A stretch of DNA of 64,000 nt, from assembly GCF_019977235.1 (NCBI RefSeq), contig NZ_AP024646.1, forward strand, positions 5,146,001 to 5,210,000, in the 5' to 3' direction. Shown here in pieces: positions 32,737 through 40,999 of the stretch. Below the pieces are notes generated by a model, which worked only from the letters and a program-made list of their open reading frames with translations, did no database searches and was not told the DNA's origin. A program made the position numbers and the translations under genes. The stretch comes from Arthrobacter sp. StoSoilB5. GTDB taxonomy: Bacteria > Actinomycetota > Actinomycetes > Actinomycetales > Micrococcaceae. Positions within the stretch are counted from its first letter, which is position 1, and each line of letters starts with the position of its first letter.

Positions 32737-33372
32737 CTACTTGAGGGTGCCGGTAAATGCGGCGGCACGGGCCGCGATGTCTGCCCAGTTGCCTGCAGCG
32801 ACAGCTGCGGGCGGGACCACGCTGGTGCCACAGCAGACTGCGGCAGCACCGGCGTCGAGGTAGCTCTTGGCGTTGGAGGCGTCGATGCCTCCCGAAGGCA
32901 ACAAGCGGATGCCCGGGTAGGGGCCCTGCAGGTCCTTTAGGTATGCCGGGCCGAGCTGCCGGGCAGGGAAAATCTTGACGACGCCGGACCCCAGGTCCAG
33001 GGCTTGCGCTACTTCGGTGGGCGTCATGGCTCCGAGGCTGAAGGGAATTCCAGCGGCCACGGCCACTGCGGCAACTTCGGGTCGGAGGCCGGGCGTCACC
33101 AGGAACTGCGCACCGGCGTCGATCGCGGCGCGGGCTTGGTCTGCGGTCATGACCGTGCCAATTCCGACGGCGGCACCATGGTCCGCCGCGGTCTCGGCGG
33201 CCCGCTTGACATGCTTGAGCGCATCCGGGGTGGTGAACGTCAGTTCGACGCTGCGGATGCCGCCGTCGGACAGTGCCTTGCAGAGATCCGCGGCGTCCGT
33301 GATGGACGGAGCGCGGACCACGGCCAAGGCGCGGTCGGCTTCAAGCTGCTGGAGGAATTGTTCAGGGGTCAT
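32737..33372 (-). CDS. eda: 2-keto-3-deoxy-6-phosphogluconate (KDPG) aldolase
   Basis: A 211-residue class-I aldolase that splits KDPG into pyruvate and glyceraldehyde-3-phosphate. The Schiff-base lysine lies in GSGVVKIFPARQLG; the N-terminal glutamate in GIRSVELTFTTPDAL and TPGLRPEVAAVA follow the family pattern. ATG 33372 overlaps the stop of the deacylase gene by 4 bases. With the KDG kinase encoded divergently at 36546, this gives the lower half of an Entner-Doudoroff-like route. Confidence 0.92.
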   Translation of the reverse strand: MTPEQFLQQLEADRALAVVRAPSITDAADLCKALSDGGIRSVELTFTTPDALKHVKRAAETAADHGAAVGIGTVMTADQARAAIDAGAQFLVTPGLRPEVAAVAVAAGIPFSLGAMTPTEVAQALDLGSGVVKIFPARQLGPAYLKDLQGPYPGIRLLPSGGIDASNAKSYLDAGAAAVCCGTSVVPPAAVAAGNWADIAARAAAFTGTLK

Positions 33373-35042
33373 GGGGTGGTACTGCTTCCTTTTCCTTCTC
33401 GGGTGAGTCCGTCACTGTGTCGGCGCAGGGCCCGGCCGGCGCGGGCGCCGGTGGGCTGGCCGCCGTCGATTGCTGCCGTCCCGTTGACGAATACGTGGTG
33501 GATGCCGGTGGCGGCTTGGCGGGGATTCTCGAAAGTGGCTTCGTCCCGGATGGTTTCCGGATCGAACAGCACGACGTCGGCCGCGTAGCCTTCGCGGATC
33601 AGGCCCCTATTGTGGAGTTTGAGTCGTGCGGCGGGACGGCCCGTCAGGTGCTGGACGGTCTCCTCAAGGCTCAGCAGTCCAAGGTCGCGGGAGTAGTGGC
33701 CGAGGTAGCGCGGGAACGTGCCCCAAGCGCGCGGGTGTGGCTTGGCGCCGACCAGGAGTCCGTCACTGCCGCCGGTGTGCGTGCGGTGTTTCATGATGGC
33801 CTGGACGTTTTCTTCGTGACCCACATGTTGCAGGATGCCGGTGCCGAGGCGATCGTCCGTGAGGATCTGCACGAAGACATCGAAAGGCTCTTGGCTGCCC
33901 TCAGCGGCGATGTCCTTGATGGTTTTCCCGACGTAGCCGGCGAGCGCCACGTTCTGGACGCCGCTGATTTCCAGCGTGTCCCACTCGGCCACTACGCCAT
34001 GGCAGCCGTCGGATCCGTAGATCTCCACGGCTTCCCGGATCCGTGCGCGGGTTTCCGGGTCTGCCAGCCGCGCGAGCGTGGCCTCTGTCCCGCCCGAAGA
34101 GGCCCAGCTGGGAAGGATCGCCGAGAGCGTGGTGGCCCCGGGGAGGTAGGGGTAAGTGTCCAGGGTGATGTCCACGCCTTGATCCAGGGCTTCGTCGATC
34201 AGGTCCAGGAGTTCGCCCGCACGGCCCTTGTTCTCCGCGAAATTCATCGTGGCGTGGGAGAGGTGCAGGGCGCAGCCGGTATCGCGGCTCAGCCCGATCA
34301 TCTCAGCGTAAGCACCCAGCGCGCCTTTGCCGTAGGAGCGGTGGTGCGGTGCGTAGAAACCGCCCAGTTCGCCCACGGTCCGGCAGAGTCCGGCCAGTTC
34401 CTCGGTCTGCGCGTACATCCCCGGCGTGTAGGTGAGGCCCGAGGACATTCCCACGGCGCCTTCATCCATTGCTGTTCGAATGACGTCCTGCATCTGCTGC
34501 TGTTGCTCCGGCGTGGGGTCGCCTTCGGCGAAGCCCATCACCATGGCCCGGACGGTTCCCTGCGGTACAAGGTAGGCGGCGTTGGTTGCGATCCGGCCTG
34601 TAGTGCCATCCTCATCGATGACCTCGGAATCCAACCGGTCCAGGTACTCGCGCACGGTCCGCCAGTTCCAGTCGAAGCCTGCCGGGTTGTCGTTCCAGCC
34701 GGCGATCTTCTCGCGGACGCCGGCCAGCGTGGCATCATCTACGGGCGCATAGGAAAGGCCGTCCTGTCCCAGCAGTTCCGTGGTGACGCCTTGGCTGAGC
34801 TTGGCGTAGTGCTTCCTATTAACAAGCAGCTGCAGGTCAGAGTGGGCGTGCATATCGATGAAGCCAGGACTCAGGACCAGTCCAGTGGCATCGATGATGC
34901 GGTCGGCCACGGTTTCGGCCGCGGTGAGGGTTCCGGCGTCGACGACGGCGGCAATCACCGCGCCGTCCAGCAGGACGTCCGCGAGGCGGCGGTCCGCTCC
35001 GGTTCCGTCCACCAGGGTGGCGTTGCTGATGAGGGTCTTCAT
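33369..35042 (-). CDS. N-acyl-D-amino-acid deacylase family amidohydrolase
   Basis: A 557-residue amidohydrolase of the D-aminoacylase group. The metal site starts with His65 and His67 in GFIDMHAHSD; other family features are GMSSGLTYTPGM, YAPHHRSYG and the ending in which D-x-x-x-F-D-P is followed by the C-terminal beta domain (GYAADVVLFDPETI). The start is set at ATG 35042, not the upstream in-frame opening, because similarity begins there (MKTLISNATLVDGTG) and a TAGGA site lies in the gap. In this locus it likely removes the acyl group from an N-acyl amino-sugar acid such as N-acetyl-D-glucosaminate; true N-acyl-D-amino acids remain possible. Confidence 0.88.
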   Translation of the reverse strand: MKTLISNATLVDGTGADRRLADVLLDGAVIAAVVDAGTLTAAETVADRIIDATGLVLSPGFIDMHAHSDLQLLVNRKHYAKLSQGVTTELLGQDGLSYAPVDDATLAGVREKIAGWNDNPAGFDWNWRTVREYLDRLDSEVIDEDGTTGRIATNAAYLVPQGTVRAMVMGFAEGDPTPEQQQQMQDVIRTAMDEGAVGMSSGLTYTPGMYAQTEELAGLCRTVGELGGFYAPHHRSYGKGALGAYAEMIGLSRDTGCALHLSHATMNFAENKGRAGELLDLIDEALDQGVDITLDTYPYLPGATTLSAILPSWASSGGTEATLARLADPETRARIREAVEIYGSDGCHGVVAEWDTLEISGVQNVALAGYVGKTIKDIAAEGSQEPFDVFVQILTDDRLGTGILQHVGHEENVQAIMKHRTHTGGSDGLLVGAKPHPRAWGTFPRYLGHYSRDLGLLSLEETVQHLTGRPAARLKLHNRGLIREGYAADVVLFDPETIRDEATFENPRQAATGIHHVFVNGTAAIDGGQPTGARAGRALRRHSDGLTREGKGSSTTP

Positions 35043-35052
35043 GGTGTGCGTC

Positions 35053-36366
35053 CTAGAAGAAGGTATGGATGAGGTCGACGACGGTCTGGTCACCGTTGGC
35101 CTCGGTATCGGCCAGGACCGGGATGATGGTCCATTTGTCGAACGCGGTGCACGGATGGGACAGGCCCAGCCGGACGACGTCGCCAGGACGAACGGAGGTG
35201 GTGTTGGCGTCGAAGGTCATGAAGCTGTGCTGGTCGTTGACGGAGGTGATTTCGGCTCCGACCAGCGGTTCCATGGCTCCGCCCAGCACAGGGCCGATGA
35301 GCTGCGGCTCCGGCAGCCCTTCATCGAACGGGAGGTCCCGCTTGCCGGCGTCGAGGATGGCCAAGCCCGGTTCTGTCTGCGAAACAACGCGTGCCCAGCC
35401 GTGCATTGCGGCACGGAACGGCTGGTTGCCTTCGCGGGAAAACGGCGAGATTCCGCGGTAGAAACCGTCGTCGTGGATGATGTACGCGCCACTGCGGATC
35501 ATGAGGTCCACACTGGGGCCACCAGTTTCGGCACCGGTGCTGATGCAGGGAGACAGGACCGTGACTACGTCGTCGAAGTAGGCGCTGCCGCCCGCGGTGA
35601 TGATGACAAAGCCGGTGCCGTAGAGGTCTCCGGCGAGCAGTTCCTCGTGAAGCAGCCGCATCTGGCCGAGGTAGCCCCGCACAGCGCCCAATCCGGCGTC
35701 GTCCGCAGTGTGCGCGAGCGAGCCTTCATATCCGCTGACGCCCACCAAACGCAGGTTCGGTGAGGCGGAGATCGCGCGGGCAACGTCCATGGCAGCGTCG
35801 ACGCCCCGGGCGCCGGTCCGCCCGCCGTGAGCGCCGAGCTCCACCAGGACATCGAGCACGGCGTCCGCTCCGGACAAGGTGTTGTTGATCAGTTCCACGG
35901 TTCCCACGGAGTCCACCCAGGAAAGGATGGGCGCTTGGGCAGTGGCGTTGGCGGCCACCCATTCGATGGCGTGCGGATCCGTGAGGCTGTTGGCGAGTTG
36001 CAGGTTCCGCACGCCGAACTCGCGTGCCACCCGGAGCTGCGCGAAGTTGGCCAGGGTGATGCCCCAGGCGCCTCGGTTGAGCTGCTCAGTCCAGAGCTGC
36101 GGAGCCATGGTGGTTTTGCCATGCGGGGCCAGCAGCACACCGTGTTCCGCGCACCACTCGGCCAGGCGATCGGCGTTTGCCTGGAGCGCAGAGGCATCGA
36201 GTGTCAGCAGTGGCGTCTGGAGGTCGGCCAAGGTGTGCTTGGCGGCGAGGAATTCGGCGTGCGTGATCCCGTTGGCGGTTGCCGGAATGGCCTTGTGCCG
36301 CCAATCGAGCTGACGGTCTGCGAGGCCGGCCACGGCGTGTGCCGAAATGGCTTCGGAAGTGTTCAC
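35053..36366 (-). CDS. PLP-dependent D-amino-acid/D-glucosaminate dehydratase-like enzyme
   Basis: A 437-residue fold-type III PLP protein of the D-threonine aldolase / D-serine deaminase group. The Schiff-base lysine is Lys84 in APHGKTTMAPQ and the C-terminal metal ligands are His404 and Cys406 in LSHPCTAFDKW. D-glucosaminate dehydratases of known sugar-acid pathways belong to this broad group and form KDG plus ammonia. It is the first gene of the minus-strand operon and is divergent from KDG kinase, which fits that product. A general D-serine-type deaminase is the alternative. Confidence 0.85.
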   Translation of the reverse strand: MNTSEAISAHAVAGLADRQLDWRHKAIPATANGITHAEFLAAKHTLADLQTPLLTLDASALQANADRLAEWCAEHGVLLAPHGKTTMAPQLWTEQLNRGAWGITLANFAQLRVAREFGVRNLQLANSLTDPHAIEWVAANATAQAPILSWVDSVGTVELINNTLSGADAVLDVLVELGAHGGRTGARGVDAAMDVARAISASPNLRLVGVSGYEGSLAHTADDAGLGAVRGYLGQMRLLHEELLAGDLYGTGFVIITAGGSAYFDDVVTVLSPCISTGAETGGPSVDLMIRSGAYIIHDDGFYRGISPFSREGNQPFRAAMHGWARVVSQTEPGLAILDAGKRDLPFDEGLPEPQLIGPVLGGAMEPLVGAEITSVNDQHSFMTFDANTTSVRPGDVVRLGLSHPCTAFDKWTIIPVLADTEANGDQTVVDLIHTFF

Positions 36367-36438
36367 GGGTTCATTCCCTTCGCGGGGCTGCGTTTTTGAA
36401 GCTGCGGTGTGGGGCTGTTCTGGGTAGTGTTCTAGCTG

Positions 36439-36467
36439 CGTTGCGTATTTTGCAACGCTGGTTGCAA
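36439..36467. promoter_or_regulatory. Nested inverted repeats in the divergent promoter (probable IclR operator)
   Basis: TTGCAAC (36450-36456) and GTTGCAA (36461-36467) form a perfect 7-bp inverted repeat with a 4-bp spacer. A second one overlaps it: CGTTGC (36439-36444) with GCAACG (36452-36457). They lie between the dehydratase and KDG kinase genes, so the IclR protein encoded at 37528 could control both directions. Confidence 0.6.
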
Positions 36468-36545
36468 ACCTGTTGGTGATATGTCTAACATGGTGGCGGA
36501 TTGAGAGTCAAGACCGCTGAGAAGCGCACAACAAGTGGGAGAACG

Positions 36546-37568
36546 ATGCTGTCAGCTGTATGCGTTGGCGAGACGATGGCCATGCTTACCCCTGCCCAAG
36601 CTGTTCCCCTGCACCAAGCCACCGAGCTCCACTGCGGGATCGGCGGTGCAGAGTCGAACGTTGCCATGGGCTTGGCGGCCATGGGCCTGGACACCCACTG
36701 GGTCAGCCGGGTGGGCCACGATGGCTTCGGCAGGCGCATTCTTGAGGACCTTCGAGCGCACGGAGTGGGAGTCTCCGGGGTCGAGGTGGACGAGTCCAGA
36801 CCAACCGGCCTCTACGTGAAGGTCCCCGCCCAGGAAACAGACCCCGACGGCGGCAGTTCAGTTTTGTACTATCGGCAAGGTTCTGCGGCCTCGGCCATGG
36901 GACGCGGCACGCTCTCCAATCCCGCTGTTTCCTCGCTGCTGGAGAACGCAGCGCTGATCCACCTGAGTGGTATCACCGCTGCCCTGTCCCCCGGGTGCCT
37001 CGATCTGTTGGAAGCCATCCTCACAGCGCCGCGGAACGGCAGGACCATCAGCTTCGACGTGAACTGGCGTGCCGCTCTTTGGGCAGGCCAAGACCGTTCT
37101 GTCCTGCAGCGCTTGGCGAACCTGGCCGACGTCGTGCTTGTTGGAAAAGACGAAGCCGCGCACGCCTTCGGCACCACCGATGAAGCCGAACTCCGCCGTT
37201 TGATGCCGGACCCAGAGGTGCTGGTCATCAAGAACGAGGCGATCAGCGCGATTTCCCTGACGCGTGGCACGGCTGACTCAAGTGGCACACGGGAAGAGGT
37301 CCCCGCACTGTCCGTCGCCGTCGTCGAGCCTGTTGGCGCGGGTGACTCTTTCGCCGCCGGCTACCTCAGCGGCATGCTGTTCGGGCTCGGCCAGAAGGCG
37401 AGCCTCCGGCGGGGCCATGTTGCTGCTGCGTGCACGCTGACCGTCCACGGCGATCGCGGCCCGCTGCCCGACGCCGGGCAGCTCGCGGTCATCCTCGATT
37501 CTTCGGATGAGGACTGGGCTGCTATCCATGTTGAAGAGGGACATTTCAACACCAGAACCGGAGCGTGA
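36546..37568 (+). CDS. kdgK: 2-keto-3-deoxygluconate (KDG) kinase, PfkB family
   Basis: A 340-residue ribokinase/PfkB sugar kinase. It begins VCVGETMAMLTP, has the substrate region GGAESNVAMGLAAMG and HWVSRVGHDGFG, and the C-terminal signature VEPVGAGDSFAAGYL with the catalytic Asp in GAGD. ATG 36546 is chosen because GGGAG lies just upstream; a TTG at 36501 is in frame but without a ribosome site. It would phosphorylate KDG to KDPG for the aldolase encoded in the divergent operon. It overlaps the next gene if that starts at 37528. Confidence 0.88.
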   Translation: MLSAVCVGETMAMLTPAQAVPLHQATELHCGIGGAESNVAMGLAAMGLDTHWVSRVGHDGFGRRILEDLRAHGVGVSGVEVDESRPTGLYVKVPAQETDPDGGSSVLYYRQGSAASAMGRGTLSNPAVSSLLENAALIHLSGITAALSPGCLDLLEAILTAPRNGRTISFDVNWRAALWAGQDRSVLQRLANLADVVLVGKDEAAHAFGTTDEAELRRLMPDPEVLVIKNEAISAISLTRGTADSSGTREEVPALSVAVVEPVGAGDSFAAGYLSGMLFGLGQKASLRRGHVAAACTLTVHGDRGPLPDAGQLAVILDSSDEDWAAIHVEEGHFNTRTGA

Positions 37569-38334
37569 CATCTTGAGCCAGAGCCTCATGCGGGCCATCG
37601 ACCTGCTCGCCGAACTCGCAGCGAAGCCCGCCACCCTTGACGAGCTCTCGTCCAAAGCATCCGTACACAAAACCACCGTGATGCGGCTCCTGCACGCCAT
37701 GGAGGAGAAGCGGCTTGTGGTGCGCGACGAAGATCAGCGGTTCATGCTCGGCTCCAAGCTGTTCGAACTGTCCTCCCTCGCCCTCGAACAACGGGACATT
37801 CGCAAGGTCGCCCACCCGCACCTGGCCGAACTGAACGGCCGCACCGGGCACACCGTGCACCTCGCTGCGTTCGAAGGAAATGAGGTGGTGTATATCGACA
37901 AGTTTGAGTCGCACCACCCCGTCCGCATGTACTCGCGCATCGGCCTGACAGCTTCGCTGCACTCGGCCGCTGTGTCGAAAGTCCTCCTCGCCGACATGCC
38001 GCGCAGCCGGCAGGAAAAGATCGCGGCGGGGCTGGACTACGTGAAAGTTACCGAGAATACCCTGACCTCGCCGGAGGCCTTGCTGGCCGAACTCGAGCAG
38101 GTCAAGGAACAGGGCTGGGCCCACGACAACGCCGAGCACGAAGCGTTCGTGCACTGCATTGCGGCCCCCATCCGCGACGCCTCAGGTGCCGTTGTTGCCG
38201 CAGCCTCTTGTTCGGTACCGGTAGTGATGCTCAGCTATGAAGGCTTGCTTGAGCTGCTGCCCGACCTCAAAGCCAGTACCGAGGCCATCTCGAAAGACCT
38301 TGGCTGGATCAGCCACGAAAGGAACTCAGCATGA
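37528..38334 (+). CDS. IclR family transcriptional regulator
   Basis: An IclR-type regulator: winged helix (LMRAIDLLAELAAKPATLDELSSKASVHKTTVMRLLHAMEE) and effector-binding domain with HTVHLAAFEGNEVVYIDKFESHHPVRMYSRIG and the C-terminal IAAPIRDASGAVVAAASCSVPV. Start is uncertain: ATG 37528 overlaps the kinase gene by 41 bases and lacks a clear ribosome site, while TTG 37573 has GGAG 9 bases upstream and gives 254 residues. It lies in an operon with KDG kinase and RidA and probably binds the nested TTGCAAC repeats at 36439-36467. Confidence 0.87.
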   Translation: MLKRDISTPEPERDILSQSLMRAIDLLAELAAKPATLDELSSKASVHKTTVMRLLHAMEEKRLVVRDEDQRFMLGSKLFELSSLALEQRDIRKVAHPHLAELNGRTGHTVHLAAFEGNEVVYIDKFESHHPVRMYSRIGLTASLHSAAVSKVLLADMPRSRQEKIAAGLDYVKVTENTLTSPEALLAELEQVKEQGWAHDNAEHEAFVHCIAAPIRDASGAVVAAASCSVPVVMLSYEGLLELLPDLKASTEAISKDLGWISHERNSA

Positions 38335-38735
38335 GTGAAAAGACCGTAGTACTGACCGAAAACGCCCCCGCCCCGGCGCACGTATTCTCCCAGGGCATCA
38401 AGAAGGGCGGCATGTTCCAGGTTTCCGGCCAGGGCCCCATGGACCCCGCCACCAACCAGTACATCGGCGAGGGCGACGTCCGCGTCCAGACCCGTCGCAC
38501 GCTGGAGAACGTCAAAGCCATCCTCGAAGCCGGCGGCTCCTCCGTTGAAGACGTCCTGATGTTCCGCGTCTACCTCACCACCCGCGACGATTTCGCCGCC
38601 ATGAACGAGGTCTACGGTGAGTTCATCCGCGAGAACGTGCCCAGCGGTTTGCTGCCGAGCCGCACCACCGTGTTTGTTGACCTCCCGCACGAGGTCATGC
38701 TGGTGGAGATCGACGCCCTGGCCGTTACTGCGTAG
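38331..38735 (+). CDS. ridA: RidA family deaminase
   Basis: A 134-residue RidA/YjgF protein. Typical features: GGMFQVSGQGPMDPATN, TRRTLENVKAILEAGGSSVEDVLMFRVYLTTRDDFAAMNEVYGEF and the C-terminal PSRTTVFVDLPHEVMLVEIDALA; the Arg in GLLPSRTTV takes the place of the conserved catalytic arginine. ATG 38331 overlaps the IclR stop by 4 bases. In this locus it would hydrolyse the enamine released by the PLP dehydratase encoded at 35053. Confidence 0.92.
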   Translation: MSEKTVVLTENAPAPAHVFSQGIKKGGMFQVSGQGPMDPATNQYIGEGDVRVQTRRTLENVKAILEAGGSSVEDVLMFRVYLTTRDDFAAMNEVYGEFIRENVPSGLLPSRTTVFVDLPHEVMLVEIDALAVTA

Positions 38736-38778
38736 CACTGCCTGGCCGCGACGCCCATTTTCGTTTGCGCCACAGTTG

Positions 38779-38816
38779 CGGGCTGGCGACACCTATATTC
38801 AGGCGTCGCCAGCCCG
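38779..38816 (+). terminator. Terminator hairpin after ridA
   Basis: A perfect 12-bp stem (38779-38790 with 38805-38816) and a 14-base loop followed by TTTCT. It ends the kdgK-iclR-ridA operon and faces the convergent LssY_C gene. Confidence 0.75.
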
Positions 38817-38871
38817 TTTCTGCGTCCCCAGTGAATGTGCGCGGCGTCAGCGCTCACCGCGTCAAAGAAGG

Positions 38872-40173
38872 TCAGGAAGCCACGCGCCGCACAACCGACG
38901 GCGGGACGGCCGGAACCCGCTGGCGCTTGGCATAGATCCGGGCTCGTTGGCTGGACAGAGCCAGGAGCACAAGGATGTCGGTGGCCAGCCCGGACAGGCC
39001 GGCCTCAAGCGTGAGGTTGGTGGTTCCAGTGGAGGCGTCGATGGCTTGGGCCACGATCGAGATGGAGCTGAGTCCCATCGCAATCACGCGCGCGCCGTTG
39101 CTGCCCAGAAATATCCGCCAGGCAAGGAACACTTCGCCGAGCCCGAAGACCAGGACGATCGCGGCCACGGTGACGATTGCCGCCGTCGTGGTTTGCGGGT
39201 CAGGGTTGGCGTCCTCCAAGGTGACGGTGCCGCCCGAGGTCAGCAAAGTGATGGCCAAAGCAAGTGCAGCAAGGGCCCGGATGACCACGAGGAATGCACC
39301 CGTCATGGTGGGCGCGGGCCGGCGATCGCGGCTGTCCGTCTGACTGGCGGGTTGGTCAGTGGGGACGAGTACGCTGCACGCGTCGATGATGGGCAGATCG
39401 CCGTCTGTGGAGATCGAATCCCCGCCGCCATTTCGCGAGTGATACCCAGTGGAAAAGTCCTTGATGACACGGACGGTCACGGCAGGCTCAGCCTCGGACA
39501 CCGTCCGCACGATGTGGTCCCGCTCCACGTCGGTATTCTGCTCGATCTTGTGCGTGATCTGGAGGGTGAACAGTGAGAAGCCAACGCTGCGATCGTAAGT
39601 GCCGGCGGCAAGCCAATCTACCTTGTGCCCACCGGGCAGCATCCAGCCCTCGGGGCATCGCCAAAAGCGCACATGGTGGCGTTTGCCGGGGTTGCTGTCC
39701 ACCTCCTGCTGGTAGGCGAAGTCCTGTTGCCGGTCAAAGAGGTAAAGGGGGCTGACGGGAGCTTGGGTGTAGCTCTGCCTCAAAAGAGTAGAGCTCACGA
39801 TGCGTCGGCTGCTGGCGAAGGTCACGTCGTCCGCGATGGTCCACCCGGCGGCACGCATGATCGCGTGGATCTGCGCCTCGGTGCCCATGAGGGCCACGTT
39901 CACCGGATCACCCAGCAGTCCATCACTGGTCCGGGCCCGGCCGATGAAGTAGCCAGGAACGTAAATGGTGGTAAGGATCCGGTGGAGGCGAGGCAACAGC
40001 AGGTAGGCAAGGAAAGCCCAGAACACCACGGAGAACCACACTTGGCCCCACCCGAGGTGAAAGCTCTCCCCCACAAGCAGGAATGCCAGCCACACCGCAG
40101 CTGCTCCACCCAGGACGAAGAATGCGTGGTCGAGTCGGCTGTCAGTCACTCCCATGCTTGGCGCTTTGTACAT
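38872..40173 (-). CDS. Membrane protein with LssY C-terminal domain
   Basis: A 433-residue membrane protein. Two hydrophobic helices near the N-terminus (about 17-60) precede a soluble region with the LssY_C pattern: IVSSTLLRQSYTQAPVSPLYLFDRQQDFAYQQ, then KRHHVRFWRCP and AAGTYDRSVGFSLFTLQITHKIEQNTDVERDHIV. A second membrane part with about four helices fills residues 300-415. LssY_C domains occur alone or with PAP2 phosphatases and have no settled function. It stands alone, convergent with the ridA operon. Confidence 0.82.
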   Translation of the reverse strand: MYKAPSMGVTDSRLDHAFFVLGGAAAVWLAFLLVGESFHLGWGQVWFSVVFWAFLAYLLLPRLHRILTTIYVPGYFIGRARTSDGLLGDPVNVALMGTEAQIHAIMRAAGWTIADDVTFASSRRIVSSTLLRQSYTQAPVSPLYLFDRQQDFAYQQEVDSNPGKRHHVRFWRCPEGWMLPGGHKVDWLAAGTYDRSVGFSLFTLQITHKIEQNTDVERDHIVRTVSEAEPAVTVRVIKDFSTGYHSRNGGGDSISTDGDLPIIDACSVLVPTDQPASQTDSRDRRPAPTMTGAFLVVIRALAALALAITLLTSGGTVTLEDANPDPQTTTAAIVTVAAIVLVFGLGEVFLAWRIFLGSNGARVIAMGLSSISIVAQAIDASTGTTNLTLEAGLSGLATDILVLLALSSQRARIYAKRQRVPAVPPSVVRRVAS

Positions 40174-40296
40174 TTCGGAATTCCCCCTGGGTGCACGTGC
40201 TCCTTAAGCTTCGCCTCCCGGCCTCCATGTGTACACAGGCTTGGGCATTAAGGTTCGACGCCGGCACCCGCCCAGGCGCAGCCGTCGAGTTCCAAA

Positions 40297-40342
40297 AGCA
40301 TTCCACTTGTGTCATTGACTCAGCATTCCACTTGTGTCATTG
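40297..40342. promoter_or_regulatory. 21-bp direct repeat before the PadR gene
   Basis: A 21-base sequence at 40297-40317, with core TTCCACTTGTGTCATTG, is repeated exactly at 40322-40342, a 25-base period, 55 bases before the PadR start. Position and repetition suggest a PadR operator acting on PadR, sulfatase and MFS genes. Confidence 0.6.
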
Positions 40343-40396
40343 TTTTCTCAGAAGGCGTGACCCGCGTCACGCAAAGACCCGCCAACGGAGAGAACA

Positions 40397-40999
40397 ATGA
40401 AGCTCGAACACATCCTTCTTGGAGTCCTGCTGGAGCATCCGAGCACGGGCTACGACATCAAGAAATTCCTCGACACCCACGGCCGGTTCCTACGCTCCAA
40501 TACGCAGATGAGCCAGGTTTACCGCTCGCTGGGGAGCATGGAGAACCAGGGCTGGGTGACCCACAGCGTGGACCCCCGGCCCGGTGCCCAGGACGCAAAG
40601 ACTTACCGCGTCACTGATGAAGGAGCCACCGTCTTCCTCGATTGGCTGACAGGCCCGTACCACCCGGCCAGCCGTTTCCAGGACCCCGAACTTGGTGCGC
40701 GATTGGCCTTTGCCGGCTTCATGAGCGCCGAGCAGCTCCTCCGGATTCTCGACGTCGAAATCCAGACCCGCCAGGACGAAATCGCCAGGTACCGCAACCG
40801 CGACCGCAGGGAACAGTGGGCTCCCACCATCGCCTTCGACACCGAGCTGGCCGAATCTGTGGGAGAACGCTTGCACCTCATGGGCGCGAGCGCCATCGAC
40901 GCCCACGTTGCTGGGCTGATCAGCCTGCGCAAGGAACTCCTGGATGGGCAGTTGACTTCCCGCTCGCTCACCGCTGTACCGGCGGAGCTGCGACCATGA
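40397..40999 (+). CDS. PadR family transcriptional regulator
   Basis: A 200-residue PadR protein. The winged helix starts at the very N-terminus (LEHILLGVLLEHPSTGYDIKKFLDTHGRF...SNTQMSQVYRSLGSMENQGWVTHSVD) and is followed by the C-terminal dimerisation helices typical of the Vir/PadR-s2 type. GGAGAGAACA precedes ATG 40397. The stop overlaps the start of the sulfatase gene (ATGA), so it is co-expressed with the gene it probably represses. Confidence 0.92.
   Translation: MKLEHILLGVLLEHPSTGYDIKKFLDTHGRFLRSNTQMSQVYRSLGSMENQGWVTHSVDPRPGAQDAKTYRVTDEGATVFLDWLTGPYHPASRFQDPELGARLAFAGFMSAEQLLRILDVEIQTRQDEIARYRNRDRREQWAPTIAFDTELAESVGERLHLMGASAIDAHVAGLISLRKELLDGQLTSRSLTAVPAELRP

Noticed and set aside
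33417..35072. Long plus-strand frame opposite the deacylase gene
   Set aside because: Codon-phase shadow in high-GC DNA; the minus strand carries a complete amidohydrolase with metal motif.
37507..37568. IclR start at ATG 37507
   Set aside because: In frame, but it lies deeper in the kinase gene, lacks a ribosome site and adds residues outside the family pattern.
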